From: Branchiostoma floridae
Lineage: Eukaryota; Chordata; Leptocardii; Amphioxiformes; Branchiostomatidae
Direction of reading: 5' to 3'
DNA length: 64,000 nucleotides
Assembly (NCBI RefSeq): GCF_000003815.2
Contig: NC_049992.1
Coordinates: forward strand, 17,390,134-17,454,133
The position numbers were made by a program, and so were the translations under genes. Below the pieces are notes generated by a model. The model saw nothing but the letters and a program-made list of their open reading frames with translations. It made no database searches and had not been told where the DNA came from. This document shows, in pieces, positions 10,084 through 20,989 of the stretch; the first letter of the stretch is position 1, and each line of letters opens with the position of its first letter.

Positions 10084-11386
10084 ATAGATGGTACACCGCA
10101 AGAACAACCTGTGTCCAGACATGAAATCTAAAGTTATACAAAATAAAGCATGTTCCAACATGTTGGAACATTTTGTAAATGGTTTAATGAGCTGTGAATA
10201 AACCAATACGCACATACGTCAATATGTCAAGTTTTCATTACGTAACATTTCTTTGCTACTTTTTATTAATATGAGCAGCATTTTTTTATAACTCTGTGAA
10301 TAATTTTCGAGTCCTCAAATATGCTCATCATCCCATGTTATGCAAGGCTTATCAATTAAGTATTACGCGTAGGAGGAAAGCTATTGGCTGACTCACATGA
10401 CTGCTTATTTCTTCTACAGCCACTAAGCGTTAAACGATTGTGCTTCTGATGTTGGCTTTGTGACAGTTGAACAAGGGCTCCAAAAATATCCCCACATAGC
10501 ATCAGCGAAACGGATGAAAGAAAATAAAAAAAAACTGTAGCCAGATTGGTAATAATCACTGATCGCTCAATGTTGCATAAAGACATAACGGCATGCACCG
10601 CAAACACTTTCATTTTATGGTTGATGTTGGTGCACGCTTCGCCCACGCAAGGAACGTCAAGTATCATTTTTCACCTTATCGACGACGGGCACTTTATTTC
10701 CTATTGATTAACAATGCAATATGTAGCATGTTAGCCTCGCTGATGCTGTTTTGATGCAAAATAATCCCTTGCTTTTCCTGAGATTACTAGAAGCTTTTAC
10801 TCTCTCCCAAAATTTCAAGATACATTCTCCTACGCATATATATAACGTGCCTCTATATACTCTGGGAAAACTTTTGATCAGATAAATCGGATTGAAGTTT
10901 ACGCTTCCGTGGGTGTAAATAACAAGCAGTTTTCAGTCAATCAGAGAATCGCCCCAATTCGTTCCTTTGGGTAAAGACCATTCTCTGATTGGCGGACGGT
11001 TGATAAGAGGTATTGCCCAGAATAGTGGAAACCCCAGCCTGGTTTAGCATACCCTACCTTAGGTATTCTTGTAATTAGGTTCGACTTTGTGTTGTTGTAT
11101 GTCGTCGCTATATCATGCTAATAGCAACTGCCATAGTTCAGTTTCAACGAGAATTTGACTTGAGATCTCAGTTTCAGTCTCCCCTGTACATTTCAATAGA
11201 ACAACACTATATTTTTGAAAATCTTAAGCTTTTGTTATTTTGCTAGCCAAGATTTGTCTGTTTGGCTTCTTATGCACCTGTACATGTATCATTTAAGCTC
11301 AGAATGTTTCCAAGTCATTTTGTGTTATCTGCTGTACGTTAAAGTGCTTTGTCCAGTCACGTATCAACGTATGAAGCACGACGCTC
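10084..11386. other. No gene recognised
   Basis: AT-rich sequence without supported coding regions. A small inverted pair (CAATCAGAGAATCG near 10938 and CATTCTCTGATTGG near 10980) is too short to name. Confidence 0.45.
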
Positions 11387-11393
11387 TTTACAG
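11387..11393. repeat. Left target-site duplication TTTACAG
   Basis: TTTACAG directly abuts the left end (TAGGGAGGGGTGTTA) of the DNA transposon. The identical 7 bases directly follow the right end at 15580-15586. Confidence 0.85.
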
Positions 11394-12040
11394 TAGGGAG
11401 GGGTGTTATTTCACGAAAATTATCAGATTGAACTTTAGCCCTGATTTTCCCATGCGTCCATGTCTTGGAACGACATTCATGTAAAAAAGTAAGAAGTCCA
11501 GCCCGAAAACCCCCCCCTACCCTGAAAATTACTTTTTCAACCCTGAAAACATGTGTTTTTTGGCTTTTTTTTAAACATCTACTCCTTTTGATTAAGTAAG
11601 ACGTAGAAAAATGTTCCTGACAGAGCCTTTAATGGTTATAATGTAGCATGCCATGCCAAGGGAAAACTTTGCACTGCAAACAGTGTTGTGTGAAGGTCAT
11701 TTTGTAGGTCAAAGGTAACCAAAATGGGGAAAAAATGCCAATTTTCATGCAAAAATTGACGACTTTCACACATTTCTCAAAGTTCAAAGAAGAAACATGT
11801 TTATTATGAGCTCACTGGCTCCTCTGCTGTGTATCATGTCACGAGAATAGTTTGTGTGATACATAAAGTCACATAGGCTTCCATCGAATATTTCGAACAT
11901 ACTCTGTGCATGCCGACTGTGGCACGATCGAACATTCGAATACCTGATTCGGACGTTGGAACATTTCTGCTGTAACTACAGGTATCCATAACAGAATTCA
12001 ACATAACATCGTCAACCACAGTCATAATGTTCATTGTGGT

Positions 12041-14893
12041 TCACTTTGATACATGTAGATCATTAACGACTGCGTCAAAGTCTTCCCAGGACACGTCTGC
12101 TCTGCAACTTATCTTTGACAAATAGGTCTTCAAGTTGTTGGCATATCTAGACAAAGACAGATTCTTGTATTTCTCCTTTAGCTTGAACAGAGGAGAAGTC
12201 TTGGGCAAAGACAGACTGGTAGCCTTGCTGTACCTAATTTCAAGATACAGCCGGTCCACTTTGGCTTCCTCAGATAAAGTTGACTGCGTGAATTTGTCAA
12301 CCTCCTCTGGTGTCGTGAAGGGACCACCCATGGACTTCAGCTTGTGCAAATCTGCATTCCGTTTTCGATCCAGGTCCTCATTCTGAGCTTCTTTCACGCT
12401 GAGTCCCTTCTCTTCTAGCTTCTGCTGTGAATCCTTCCAACTCTTCCACAGGGCTACGAGCTTACCGTCTTGCCTAACCAGGTCACGGAATTTGTCCATT
12501 TCGTCTGCTGGCTTGAGTTCAATCAGGTCGACTGACTTCGCCTTCACAATGCTTCTACTTGCAGCATCCAACTTACCAGCTCCTCGGACGGACAACTCAT
12601 GCTGGAACGATCCAACGTGCCTCTCAGCAGCAATGTTGTTGATTGGTGCTTGCTTCAACTTAGCTTGATTCTTTCTGCTAACTAGGAGTTCACTTGTTTC
12701 GTCATATTCTCCAAACCCAAATACGTTTCCCCTTTGTCTATGGAACCCTTCGGCGAGTTTTGGTAGCGCAAGGGAAGCAACTTTGACAATTCTGTCTGAA
12801 TGTTCTTTCACAACATCGGCAACAGCTGAGAGAATCTCTTCACTGTACTTGCAGTTCTGGAACAACTCTGTAGTTGTGAATCCAAAGGCTGGCTTGGAAG
12901 TGTCCAGAAGTTCCCGTGGATTAGTCGTTGTCAGATCATGGTACAGTTCCTTCATGTGAAGTGTGAGTCTACCGTAGTCGATAGTTGTCGACGTGGTGAT
13001 CGCTAGGAAAGGCTCTATCAAATGGACACCGAACAACGCACCTACTGCTAGGTGCACCTTCAGAAACTCAACTCCTTCAAATGTCCTCACAATGCAGGCC
13101 AGAGTGTTAGTGACATGTTCATACTTTGCAAGGAAGGACCAGATGTAGGGATCAAGGTACAGAATGACGGCACAAAGGTACACAAAACGATTGAAACGTT
13201 CCTTCCTGAACCCTACTGCAAGATTCTTCTTAGGGGACATATGGATGGAGAACTGTGCACTCTGGTTCCATGCCTTATGGTTAAAATCGGGACTGAACAG
13301 ATTGGTAACACAGTGGATGAATTGCTCAGTGACACTGTTGTGTTGGTTTGTTGCAGTTACCAGGAACATACTGAAAATCTTCTCTGAGCCTATACCCTGT
13401 TCGATGGCTGCAAAGAGATTGATAAGTTCACGGTTGAACATCAGCACAGGATGCGTGTGGCAGAGAAGGTGGTCCGGTATGTGGTCGGTGCCAAGCTCTA
13501 GAGCCACCATTTCTTCAATGCCGAAGTTGTGACTCACGCCATCAGTGAGCTTGAAAGTGACCTTCTCTTGTATATCCTTGGCAGTGTACTTACCATTACT
13601 TACAACAGATAGAATGTTCAGGACTGTGATTCTTAGCTGGGTGAGGTTCTCTCTAGTCTCAGAGGAAATCGGAAGCGTGGGGAAGGCACGGTATTTGCCA
13701 TTGATCGTGATGCCCTGGACGCTAAATGATCCACATCCCTTCTTCTTGCTTCCATCATCATGGTAGGTGATGACAACGTCGGAACTCGACATCATCAACT
13801 CAACAATTTCTGAAAGGGCGAGGGCCAGAATAGCTTTTCCTGCCTGACGTAGCTGTGAATCATGTGGTACAGTGTCCAGGTCAATTACATCGTCATCCTC
13901 TGAGTGGTACTTCCACTTTCTTCCAAACAGAATGTTTGCAGTCTCCACAATGCCTGCTATAGCCTGGCTGTATGAACAGTGGTAAACACTGACGAGTTTG
14001 TCCGCACACCTATAGAATTCTGGCTTGACTTTACGAGCAGATATACGTAGATGCTGATAGCACTGTGGCATTACATTGCTATCACTCTCATTGCCGCCAG
14101 TGTCCGTGGCAACAGGTACAACTTTTCTCCTTTTGGACTGGATTTCCTCAGTTGTAGGATCATATGTACTATCTGCTGTAACATCTTCCTCTGATGTACG
14201 GTCAGTAGATACGGCAGTGGTCTCTGTGGTCACCTCCTCCATAGCTTCATCGTATGTTGACCCAAGTAACGTTCTGTCAGCCTTCTTGCGCTCTTCTTCT
14301 TTCTTCTGCCTGGCTTGCAAGGCCTTTTCCCTTGCATTTTTTTGTTGCATTGTTCTCTCCCACTTTCTATCAACCTGCTCCTCGCAGTAGCCCTTGCGCT
14401 CATTGCGCATGGAATTCAAGAATTCCCATTCCTCGTCTCCCATCTTGACCCCAAACGTGTTTTCCTGGGACTCCCGTGCCGATTTGTTCTCGCAAAAAAT
14501 GTCAAACAGCTTGTCCATATCACCATTGTATTCATTCATGTCACTTTTCCATTTCTCACTTCGTTTGCACTGTGGCCGATTTATATTGGTCAGGAAGCGG
14601 GTGTAAAGTGCTTCTATCCTGCTGGCAATGTATTGCTCCCCAATGGTATATATGTTGCAGAACAACCAGTGGTCTTTTAATGCAGAGGCGAGAATCTTTG
14701 CAGCCATAGCTCTGGTTCGCTGGACTTTACCTGCTCTTGCAGGGCGAAGTAGATACATCATACATTCGATGATGTCTTTCTTCCGTGGCAAGACACCATT
14801 AGGGAGATCTGACGCTTCCATATACGTTACCCCTGCAAGTTCTTTCTTGGCTTTTGACCTTGTACAAACTTCCGCCATTGTTAATTGTTTCAA
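12041..14893 (-). CDS. Candidate transposase of an unassigned DNA-transposon family (950 aa, intact)
   Basis: This single-exon protein is encoded between the TIRs of the 4186-bp element. Residues 1-140 are mixed helical. Residues 140-210 are charged and probably coiled coil (run of K/E/R at 185-206). Residues 215-265 are acidic and Thr-rich, ending in SKRRKV, a possible nuclear localisation signal. The likely catalytic core starts at about 370. ITYHDDGS (D379/D380) looks like the first acidic strand of an RNase H-like fold. LTDGVSHN (D451) and CHTH (C478, H481) resemble the second Asp and the C-x2-H motif of hAT/KDZ/MULE-type transposases. NNIAAERHVGSF (E757) would supply the last acid, after a large helical insertion, as in hAT. 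The C-terminus (800-950) is Lys-rich. There is no BED zinc finger visible. The motif reading is inference, but TIRs plus TSD make mobility well supported. The second ATG (codon 6) could also be the start. Confidence 0.75.
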   Translation of the reverse strand: MKQLTMAEVCTRSKAKKELAGVTYMEASDLPNGVLPRKKDIIECMMYLLRPARAGKVQRTRAMAAKILASALKDHWLFCNIYTIGEQYIASRIEALYTRFLTNINRPQCKRSEKWKSDMNEYNGDMDKLFDIFCENKSARESQENTFGVKMGDEEWEFLNSMRNERKGYCEEQVDRKWERTMQQKNAREKALQARQKKEEERKKADRTLLGSTYDEAMEEVTTETTAVSTDRTSEEDVTADSTYDPTTEEIQSKRRKVVPVATDTGGNESDSNVMPQCYQHLRISARKVKPEFYRCADKLVSVYHCSYSQAIAGIVETANILFGRKWKYHSEDDDVIDLDTVPHDSQLRQAGKAILALALSEIVELMMSSSDVVITYHDDGSKKKGCGSFSVQGITINGKYRAFPTLPISSETRENLTQLRITVLNILSVVSNGKYTAKDIQEKVTFKLTDGVSHNFGIEEMVALELGTDHIPDHLLCHTHPVLMFNRELINLFAAIEQGIGSEKIFSMFLVTATNQHNSVTEQFIHCVTNLFSPDFNHKAWNQSAQFSIHMSPKKNLAVGFRKERFNRFVYLCAVILYLDPYIWSFLAKYEHVTNTLACIVRTFEGVEFLKVHLAVGALFGVHLIEPFLAITTSTTIDYGRLTLHMKELYHDLTTTNPRELLDTSKPAFGFTTTELFQNCKYSEEILSAVADVVKEHSDRIVKVASLALPKLAEGFHRQRGNVFGFGEYDETSELLVSRKNQAKLKQAPINNIAAERHVGSFQHELSVRGAGKLDAASRSIVKAKSVDLIELKPADEMDKFRDLVRQDGKLVALWKSWKDSQQKLEEKGLSVKEAQNEDLDRKRNADLHKLKSMGGPFTTPEEVDKFTQSTLSEEAKVDRLYLEIRYSKATSLSLPKTSPLFKLKEKYKNLSLSRYANNLKTYLSKISCRADVSWEDFDAVVNDLHVSK

Positions 14894-14990
14894 TTAGTAT
14901 GTCGCATGTGAAACTTTGATGTAGGTTTGTGATCGAAACAAAGAAACATCACCTTATATACTTAAGAAAAAATTGTATTTAGTAGGTTCC

Positions 14991-15099
14991 ATTTGAATTT
15001 GCCGCCATTGATTAAAAACGTTTGGCGGGAATCATAGTTCTGGAGTCATAGTAATTCCCGCCAAATTGTGTCATACTTGTCTTGGCGGCAAATTTGAAT
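14991..15099. promoter_or_regulatory. Nested palindrome with paired E2F-like sites upstream of the transposase ORF
   Basis: The inner pair is TTTGGCGGGAA (15021-15031) facing TTCCCGCCAAA (15055-15065), both exact matches to the classic E2F consensus. The outer pair is AATTTGCCGCCA (14996-15007) facing TGGCGGCAAATT (15083-15094). The cluster begins about 100 bases upstream of the ATG at 14893. It could be the transposon's promoter or sub-terminal transposase binding sites. Confidence 0.45.
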
Positions 15100-15579
15100 A
15101 ATAAATGGCAGCTATATGTTGTACTATTTTAAATCTAATGTAATGCATGGGGCTTTGAAAGGCCAAAAGGACATGGGAATCTGTCCAGGAAACCAAAGGA
15201 GAGTAAACTCGGGACAGATTTGACAAAATGTGAAAGTGTTGTGATTTTAAAAAAAGGGCATTTTGTTGACCTTTGACCTACAAAATGACCTTGACATTAG
15301 ACTTTTCATTGTACAAAGTTCTCTTACAATACCACATGACACATATAAGATAATTCAATGGCCCATCTTGGACATATCTGTACATTGTAAGGGAACAAAA
15401 GTGAATAACCTTTGAAATTGCAAAAAAAGACACATTTTCAGGGTTGCAAAAGTAATTTTCAGGGTGGGGGGGGGTTTTTGGATGAAATTTTTTAAAAAAT
15501 TACATAGAAGTGCTTAAAACATCGTGTTGCTTCAGGAAATCAGGGCTATTTTGGTATTTGGTATTAACACCCCTCCCTA

Positions 15580-15586
15580 TTTACAG
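15580..15586. repeat. Right target-site duplication TTTACAG
   Basis: Identical to 11387-11393 and immediately adjacent to the inverted right terminus TAACACCCCTCCCTA. Confidence 0.85.
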
Positions 15587-15918
15587 CCCTAAGACCACTG
15601 TTATTGAAGTATCTACGTAGCAAATCCTCCCATTTTTTTGGGCCCTTGACTTACGGCAAATGCTTTATATACCCGCGCTGCAAACCAAACGCAAGTCATG
15701 ACCCCCCCCCCCCCCCACGCCCATTCCACAATACGGCGATCGCTCTGCGACCTCGCTGCCATTTGTTTAAGAATTATGCAGCACTTCACCTCATCATTGG
15801 AATTTATTTTTATGCCTCTTCTTCTTTCGTTTGAAGCTACCACCCTCAATATCCTAAACATTCTGTAGCCTATACACCGACTGTAAGATTTGTACCATAA
15901 CACACCGGGGCATGCTCC

Positions 15919-16100
15919 TACAGTCAAACCTGTCTATAGTGGCCACTCAGGGGACCGGACAAATGTGGCCACTATAGACAGGTGGCCTCTGTATAGAGGT
16001 GACAACTTGTAGATAAAAGACCCAAGGGACCGACAAAAAGTGGCCACTATGGACAGGTGGCCCCTCTGTAGAGATGGCCCCTGATACAGGTTTGACTGTA
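15919..16100. mobile_element. Tc1/mariner-type MITE with TA duplication
   Basis: Ends CAGTCAAACCTGTCTATAG and, inverted, ACAGGTTTGACTG, flanked by TA on both sides. The sub-repeat GTGGCCACTAT-GACAGGTGGCC recurs inside. It is about 180 bp and non-coding. TA duplication and CAGT-type ends point to a pogo/Tigger or Tc1-like source. Confidence 0.75.
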
Positions 16101-16129
16101 CTCGTTTTCGAAAGGTGTGGTGGGTTGAT

Positions 16130-16355
16130 TACCGTGCGTGGGGTGTGGCTCTCTCAAAACAAGGGAATTTCTTTTAACGTCGTATCCGAGGGATAAACCA
16201 AGCCGGAGAAAGGTAATTTTTTTAACTGATAAGTGAAGTGAAGAAAGGCGTGTAAAATGAATTTCCGAAGGTCATAAGATCGGTGACACGGCAGGATTCG
16301 AACTCGAGACATCTCGGTCCTTAGTCAAACACGCTGCCGATGCACCACGCGATTC
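16130..16355 (-). mobile_element. tRNA-derived SINE (family S3)
   Basis: On the minus strand a tRNA-like head at 16355-16272 shows an A-box-like TGGTGCATCGGCAG and a B box GAGTTCGAATCC. A SINE body then runs toward 16130 (CTTTCTCCGGCTTGGTTTATCCCTCGG). A related but degraded copy lies at 23730-23955. The acceptor stem is not conserved enough for a functional tRNA. Confidence 0.6.
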
Positions 16356-16867
16356 TAAATTGACCCATAATATGATAAATAACTGATTCAAAAAGATACT
16401 AAAACACAAAACTTTCTATCTCTGAAATTCGCGGATTCAAATTGCTCAGCCGCAGCAAGGTTGCCGTTATAGTGGGATGGGGGTATCAGTCGACCGTATT
16501 GACTTCTTTTTGGTACAGTCGCGGAATTTGGGGGTGATTGCGTTTCGCCGTGTCAGGTGAAATCAAAATGTCGGCGCCTGACAGATTAGAAATTGGGATC
16601 AGCTTGGATCAGTGATCCCGAAACATCGAGATGAGGCTGTACTTATTAATCTAACATACGCGGTTACCCTCACGACTGGAGAGGCCACAGGGATTACTCG
16701 TCAATGCTGTGTGTAATAAACACCATGATTACTACTTTGTAAATGTAAAAGTTACCTCTGTATCAAAGATCAGGTCAAGAATAAACAAGTGGTCTCGAAC
16801 CTTTTTTGCTTACCGAAGAGATGCACTTCCACTGGTTGTGCCAGAGAAGACAAACATGCAGTAGTGA
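16356..16867. other. No gene recognised
   Basis: I see no supported coding sequence or repeat here. Confidence 0.4.
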
Positions 16868-17449
16868 TACGAGGGGCGTGCAATTAGTAATGGTCCTGAC
16901 CCATTTCCCATAGCAGGAGATTAATGAAACTTGGCACAGCTATTAGTCTTTCTCTTCATAGAAATCACCCAGAGTTATGCATTTCTCCCATCGTTTGATG
17001 CAGCTCTGGACACCGATTTTGTAGGACACCCCAGGTTGGTCCTCCAACTGATGCCTCATCAATGGCACAAGAGGGACGACCAGGTCTGGGAGCTGTTTCC
17101 ACAGACTTCCAGCCACGTTTGAATTCAGGATGCCAGCGTTTTACAAGGTCATATGATGGGGCATCATCACCATAAGTTTCATTTATTTCATCAAAAGTCT
17201 TCTTTGGTGTGCGTCCTTTCAAATACAAAAACCGGATCACTGCGCGACACTCAACTGGTTCCATTTCACACCTGGTCCATTTCGCACCTGACTAAGTTCA
17301 AACACCAGTAAATCAGAAACCACAATTAGTTCAGAGCTGTCTTTTGCAACATAACCCATAGAGATATGAATTATTACACATACAAAATTTCATTTAGATC
17401 AGACAACTGGAAGTGGGTCAGGACCATTACTTATTGCACGCCCCTCGTA
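16868..17449 (-). mobile_element. mariner deletion derivative (578 bp between TA duplications)
   Basis: TIRs start CGAGGGGCGTGCAAT (16870) and are inverted at 17447, extending through TGGTCCTGACCCA. Both are flanked by TA. The inside keeps only the two ends of a mariner transposase gene (see 16930-17264). Full-length mariners are about 1.3 kb, so some 700 bases with the catalytic core are gone. Confidence 0.9.
16930..17264 (-). pseudogene. Internally deleted mariner transposase (N-terminal HTH joined near the C-terminus)
   Basis: From the ATG at 17264 the frame encodes the mariner N-terminal helix-turn-helix region: RAVIRFLYLKGRTPKKTFDEI, then YGDDAPSYDLVKRWHPEFK and ETAPRPGRPS. After residue 72 or so the sequence jumps to the transposase C-terminus, seen in another frame as a stretch equivalent to SCIKRWEKCITLGDFY just before a stop near 16940. 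The catalytic D,D34D core is absent, so no active enzyme can be made. The remaining HTH could still bind TIRs if expressed. Confidence 0.8.
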
Positions 17450-17530
17450 TGTTTTCTGTACAAGTGAAATTCATCTATTTGCGAGAAATACAATGAACAG
17501 TCGTCCTAAAGCCCCCTTTACAAATCAAGA

Positions 17531-17888
17531 NNNNNNNNNNNNNNNNNNNNNNNNNNNNNNNNNNNNNNNNNNNNNNNNNNNNNNNNNNNNNNNNNNNNNN
17601 NNNNNNNNNNNNNNNNNNNNNNNNNNNNNNNNNNNNNNNNNNNNNNNNNNNNNNNNNNNNNNNNNNNNNNNNNNNNNNNNNNNNNNNNNNNNNNNNNNNN
17701 NNNNNNNNNNNNNNNNNNNNNNNNNNNNNNNNNNNNNNNNNNNNNNNNNNNNNNNNNNNNNNNNNNNNNNNNNNNNNNNNNNNNNNNNNNNNNNNNNNNN
17801 NNNNNNNNNNNNNNNNNNNNNNNNNNNNNNNNNNNNNNNNNNNNNNNNNNNNNNNNNNNNNNNNNNNNNNNNNNNNNNNNNNNNNNNN
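17531..17888. other. Assembly gap (358 n)
   Basis: Run of ambiguous bases. Nothing can be said about its content, and open frames crossing it are artefacts. Confidence 1.
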
Positions 17889-18239
17889 GGCTTTAGGACT
17901 GTGACCCTTTTCAGTAGCTGTTGGGTAAGCCACAAGAGCCAGGATTCAGAGTCAGTAATTCTAAGTCCAGGGCGAGGGTCGCTAGCTACGGGACTACACT
18001 CACTACCATGGACCGGAGCATCTTCCTAACTCAAGAGAGCACTTTATCGACAGACACAGTAGTATGCTTTCAACTGACATGTAACGGAGAACGTAGAGTC
18101 GTTCTTACATGTATGCTGCAAGTGTGTCGAAATTGCGCAAGAAATAAGTTTCGACAAGATTGTGATTTTCAAAACCCTAAATTTTCCTTTAATGTTCCGG
18201 ATTTCACTTAACTGTCTTAACTTATCTATAATTCTTCAA

Positions 18240-18345
18240 GGGATGTCCCTGTGGCTCAACTGGTAGCAGCCAATAGTTTGAGGAAGAAATATGAAGGCCC
18301 GCGCGTTGGGAACATTTTGGTTGGGGTTGTACCATCTTTGAAAAG
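18240..18345 (+). mobile_element. tRNA-derived SINE head (family S2), degraded
   Basis: GGGATGTCCCTGTGGCTCAACTGGTAGCAGCC matches the S2 head (A-box region) seen at 2490, 22190 and, inverted, 50270 and 51780. A body remnant (TTTTGGTTGGGGTTGTACC) follows at about 18318. The B box is not preserved. Confidence 0.5.
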
Positions 18346-18724
18346 GGACTTTAAACCGGGAAAAGTTCATGCATGCGCGGTTGTCATTCATGTAACCAAG
18401 TCTGGCTGAAGTTATTGGCCGTTTGAACTAATAGTCTGAGGAAGCAATATGACATCGCCTCCGGTAGAGAACTTCTAATAGTGACGTCAAACTGACGTCA
18501 GCAAAGGTAAGTGTGACGCACGGATATTAGTGTACATTACATGTAGGATGTCCGTAAAGCCTGGTATGGAATGGGAAAGGGTGGCCAACATATGTTAGCA
18601 CAACTGCGGGCTGTAAGTGTTGGATTACGCAGTAAATGGTCCGCGTTTATCTTTCCTAGAAAGAGCTTTGCAAAAGCAGACACCAATTAGCAACCGTTGC
18701 GTTGTACCTCGTTCTCTTACTATG

Positions 18725-18975
18725 GGACTGACATATTTTCTTATATAACAGAATTCTTTGTACGCAACCAAGTGTCTTATTTTACCGACGTTTTGGGTTT
18801 TGGGGGGAAGTAGACAACGTTTGGGACCGCATCTGTAAGCAGCGACACCTATAGCTGCAGTACAAGGGAACAGAGTCAACTTTGAGGAAGGTGACAGATC
18901 TAGACAGTCAACAAAACGTGAGTTGAATAAAAGGCTTGGTTATGTGTACAGAATGTTGTTATTCAGTGACTTACC
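18725..18975. repeat. Foldback repeat, family F1, copy 2
   Basis: The outer arms are an inverted pair: AACAGAATTCTTTGTACGCAACC on the left and GGCTTGGTTATGTGTACAGAATG on the right. The centre holds GCAGCGACACCTATAGCTGCAG, also found in copies 1 and 4. Confidence 0.6.
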
Positions 18976-18989
18976 AATCTGATAAAACT

Positions 18990-20515
18990 ATAAAAAAAAA
19001 CTTCTTTCGATACTCTCCAATGTATGATTAGACACTAATGCGCCATTCTAGGTGGTTGTTCTATTTAGCAGTTTATCTTGGTGGTGCATAGTGGTCTAAT
19101 CTGGTCCAGCAGGCAAACATATACCAAGAAAAACAGACAAAAATAGAAACGCAAAAAATGACGTCAAGCACTAGCCAGATCCTAACCTCTGATTGGAGAG
19201 TGAGATTTTGACACCGTTAAACACACAGAAAAGTTTATTTGAATAATTCGATTGAAGTAGAACCAATTTTAACTGTACAAATCAGTCCTTTGAGCTCGAC
19301 CCAAATCCGTCACAGCTTTTATCTACACTCTCAGGAGCTCGCTATGACTTCAAAGGTTCTTGCTATGAAATCTATTAAAGGGAGCTTAAACCAATATTCC
19401 TCACTTACCCCCGAGGTCAGTTTTAAAAGGCTATCTGCATACATCGGGGGAAGGGCTATCTTCATTACAGGCAATTGAGATATGAACAACTACAGGTAGA
19501 CAGTAGACCAAGGTTACTGTTTCTTAAGTAAAGGTCAGTGAATCATGAGGGGCCCCAACCATCCTTGAGAGTCATGTGTGTATATGTTATATATGTGATT
19601 GTGTATGTTTGGGGAGGGTGCATTTGAAGTGGCGTTTTAAAAGGATGTCGCGACGTCGTCATAAGTCTACCCCAGATATTATGTGATTATTTGGTTGTGA
19701 CGTTGGTGAGAAGCTTAGCTGCAAACTTCAAAACTACTGACTTCACGACCAATGGATGCACTTCTCGGATAGAGTTTTGTCCGTCCCCCGAGTTTAATTC
19801 CTTTCCAAGCTTCTATTTCAGACGCATGACAATTTGCACACAGGACTTTAAAAGTAGTGCGCTTAAACCATGGGCCGTATTAAGTCAAGAGAGGGGAGCT
19901 TTCTAACGGTACAATAAGTAGAAACTGGCGTTTTAACCTAATTGACTAAGGTCCCCTTACGGCACCAGACGGCAATCTCTGAGCGAAAGTACAGCAACCA
20001 AACTCAAAAGTCAAAATTGGGTTTGTGCAGGCATAGATTCCACAATTGAAATATGATGCTAGATATAAAAAGATAACAAAGATAATTTTGAAGCATAGAT
20101 CGTGAAAAGAACATCTTACAAAATCGTTGCGCAATCTGTCAATCTTAAGCTGCTTTCCATCTTCCAATATCAAAGAGATTAAGAATTGTACCCCGACAAA
20201 AATAGCCACTCTTAGTGATACAAAGTTCTCAGACCATAGATTCAAAGTTGTGCAGATGATGAGCCGTATGCTGTAGCTACAGCTTAGTTATACATCACTG
20301 GGTAAAGAACGGCTTACTGAAATCCTAGCTTGCTCCCATTCCGGCTCTTACCTCTGCGGTCAAAGTTCAGTTGAAGTTAAGTTATATTATCAATGCATGC
20401 CGCCTACTCAACGGATAAAACTGAGTACAAAATAGTAGTAGTGGTGACACTACTTATTACATACAGCATTAAAATGTTACGCAAGACTAATGGAAGCTGC
20501 GATGTGAAGCTTTTC
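18990..20515. other. No gene recognised
   Basis: About 1.5 kb with only short, motif-free open frames. Nothing is supported. Confidence 0.4.
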
Positions 20516-20519
20516 AGAA

Positions 20520-20625
20520 TAATCCGCCATCTTTCTTCAGCTCTGCCTGAAGGGTATCACGTGACCTGGGGTCAAAGGTCACACAGGTCAGGTGACACGA
20601 GGGTGATTGGCCGCGGTTTTCTGTT
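20520..20625. repeat. Repeat carrying AGGTCA half-sites (copy 1 of 2)
   Basis: Contains GTGACCTGGGGTCAAAGGTCA, then CAGGTCAGGTGACACGAG. A second copy lies at 52085-52180 with the same order of motifs. GGGTCAAAGGTCA is a DR1 arrangement, the classic RXR/HNF4-type site. Whether it is bound is unknown. Confidence 0.5.
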
Positions 20626-20989
20626 CTTGCATTTGCTACGCGGTATCAATCCACGTTTTTATTCCAATCAGACTTTTATCTATTGTGAAACTACGATTTT
20701 CCAATAGATAAGGCATTGTTGTATCATATCATATGAGCGATCGATTGTGACCTACACTGAACTCTTATCCTGGAGAACTGACCCCGGTTAAACCTATAAG
20801 AAGACCAGTTAGGTGACAATGATTGAAAGATCCGAAAATCCTAGCGTTTATTGATTTTACTCCACGTACAGGGCAAATTTCGGTATTTGTGCGCAGACAA
20901 AATGATTAGGTACCCTTGGCAAAAGCGTTTCAAAAAACCCAGATTTTTAGCAATGTTTGTGGTTGCTGTAGGCTCTAGAAATTTTTCCA

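Larger units (their letters stand above)
11394..15579 (-). mobile_element. 4186-bp autonomous-looking DNA transposon with imperfect long TIRs and a 7-bp TSD
   Basis: The left end reads TAGGGAGGGGTGTTA and the right end is its exact inverted copy over 15 bases. Inward, the arms stay related but imperfect for about 350 bases: CCCTGATTT, then CCCCCC-ACCCTGAAAATTAC, AACCCTGAAAA and GGTCATTTTGTAGGTCAAAGGT appear in the same order at 11430-11720 and, inverted, at 15255-15550. A 7-bp duplication flanks the element. One long intact ORF (12041-14893) fills the centre. Termini of the form YARNG recall hAT, but hAT makes 8-bp duplications; 6-7 bp duplications are described for Dada. I do not assign a superfamily. 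Confidence 0.85.

Noticed and set aside
13052-13532. Plus-strand open frames inside the 950-codon ORF, and similar ones at 14076-14897
   Set aside because: Antisense shadows of the transposase gene with no motifs.
17475-18029. Long open frames through the n-run
   Set aside because: Created by ambiguous bases; no sequence supports them.
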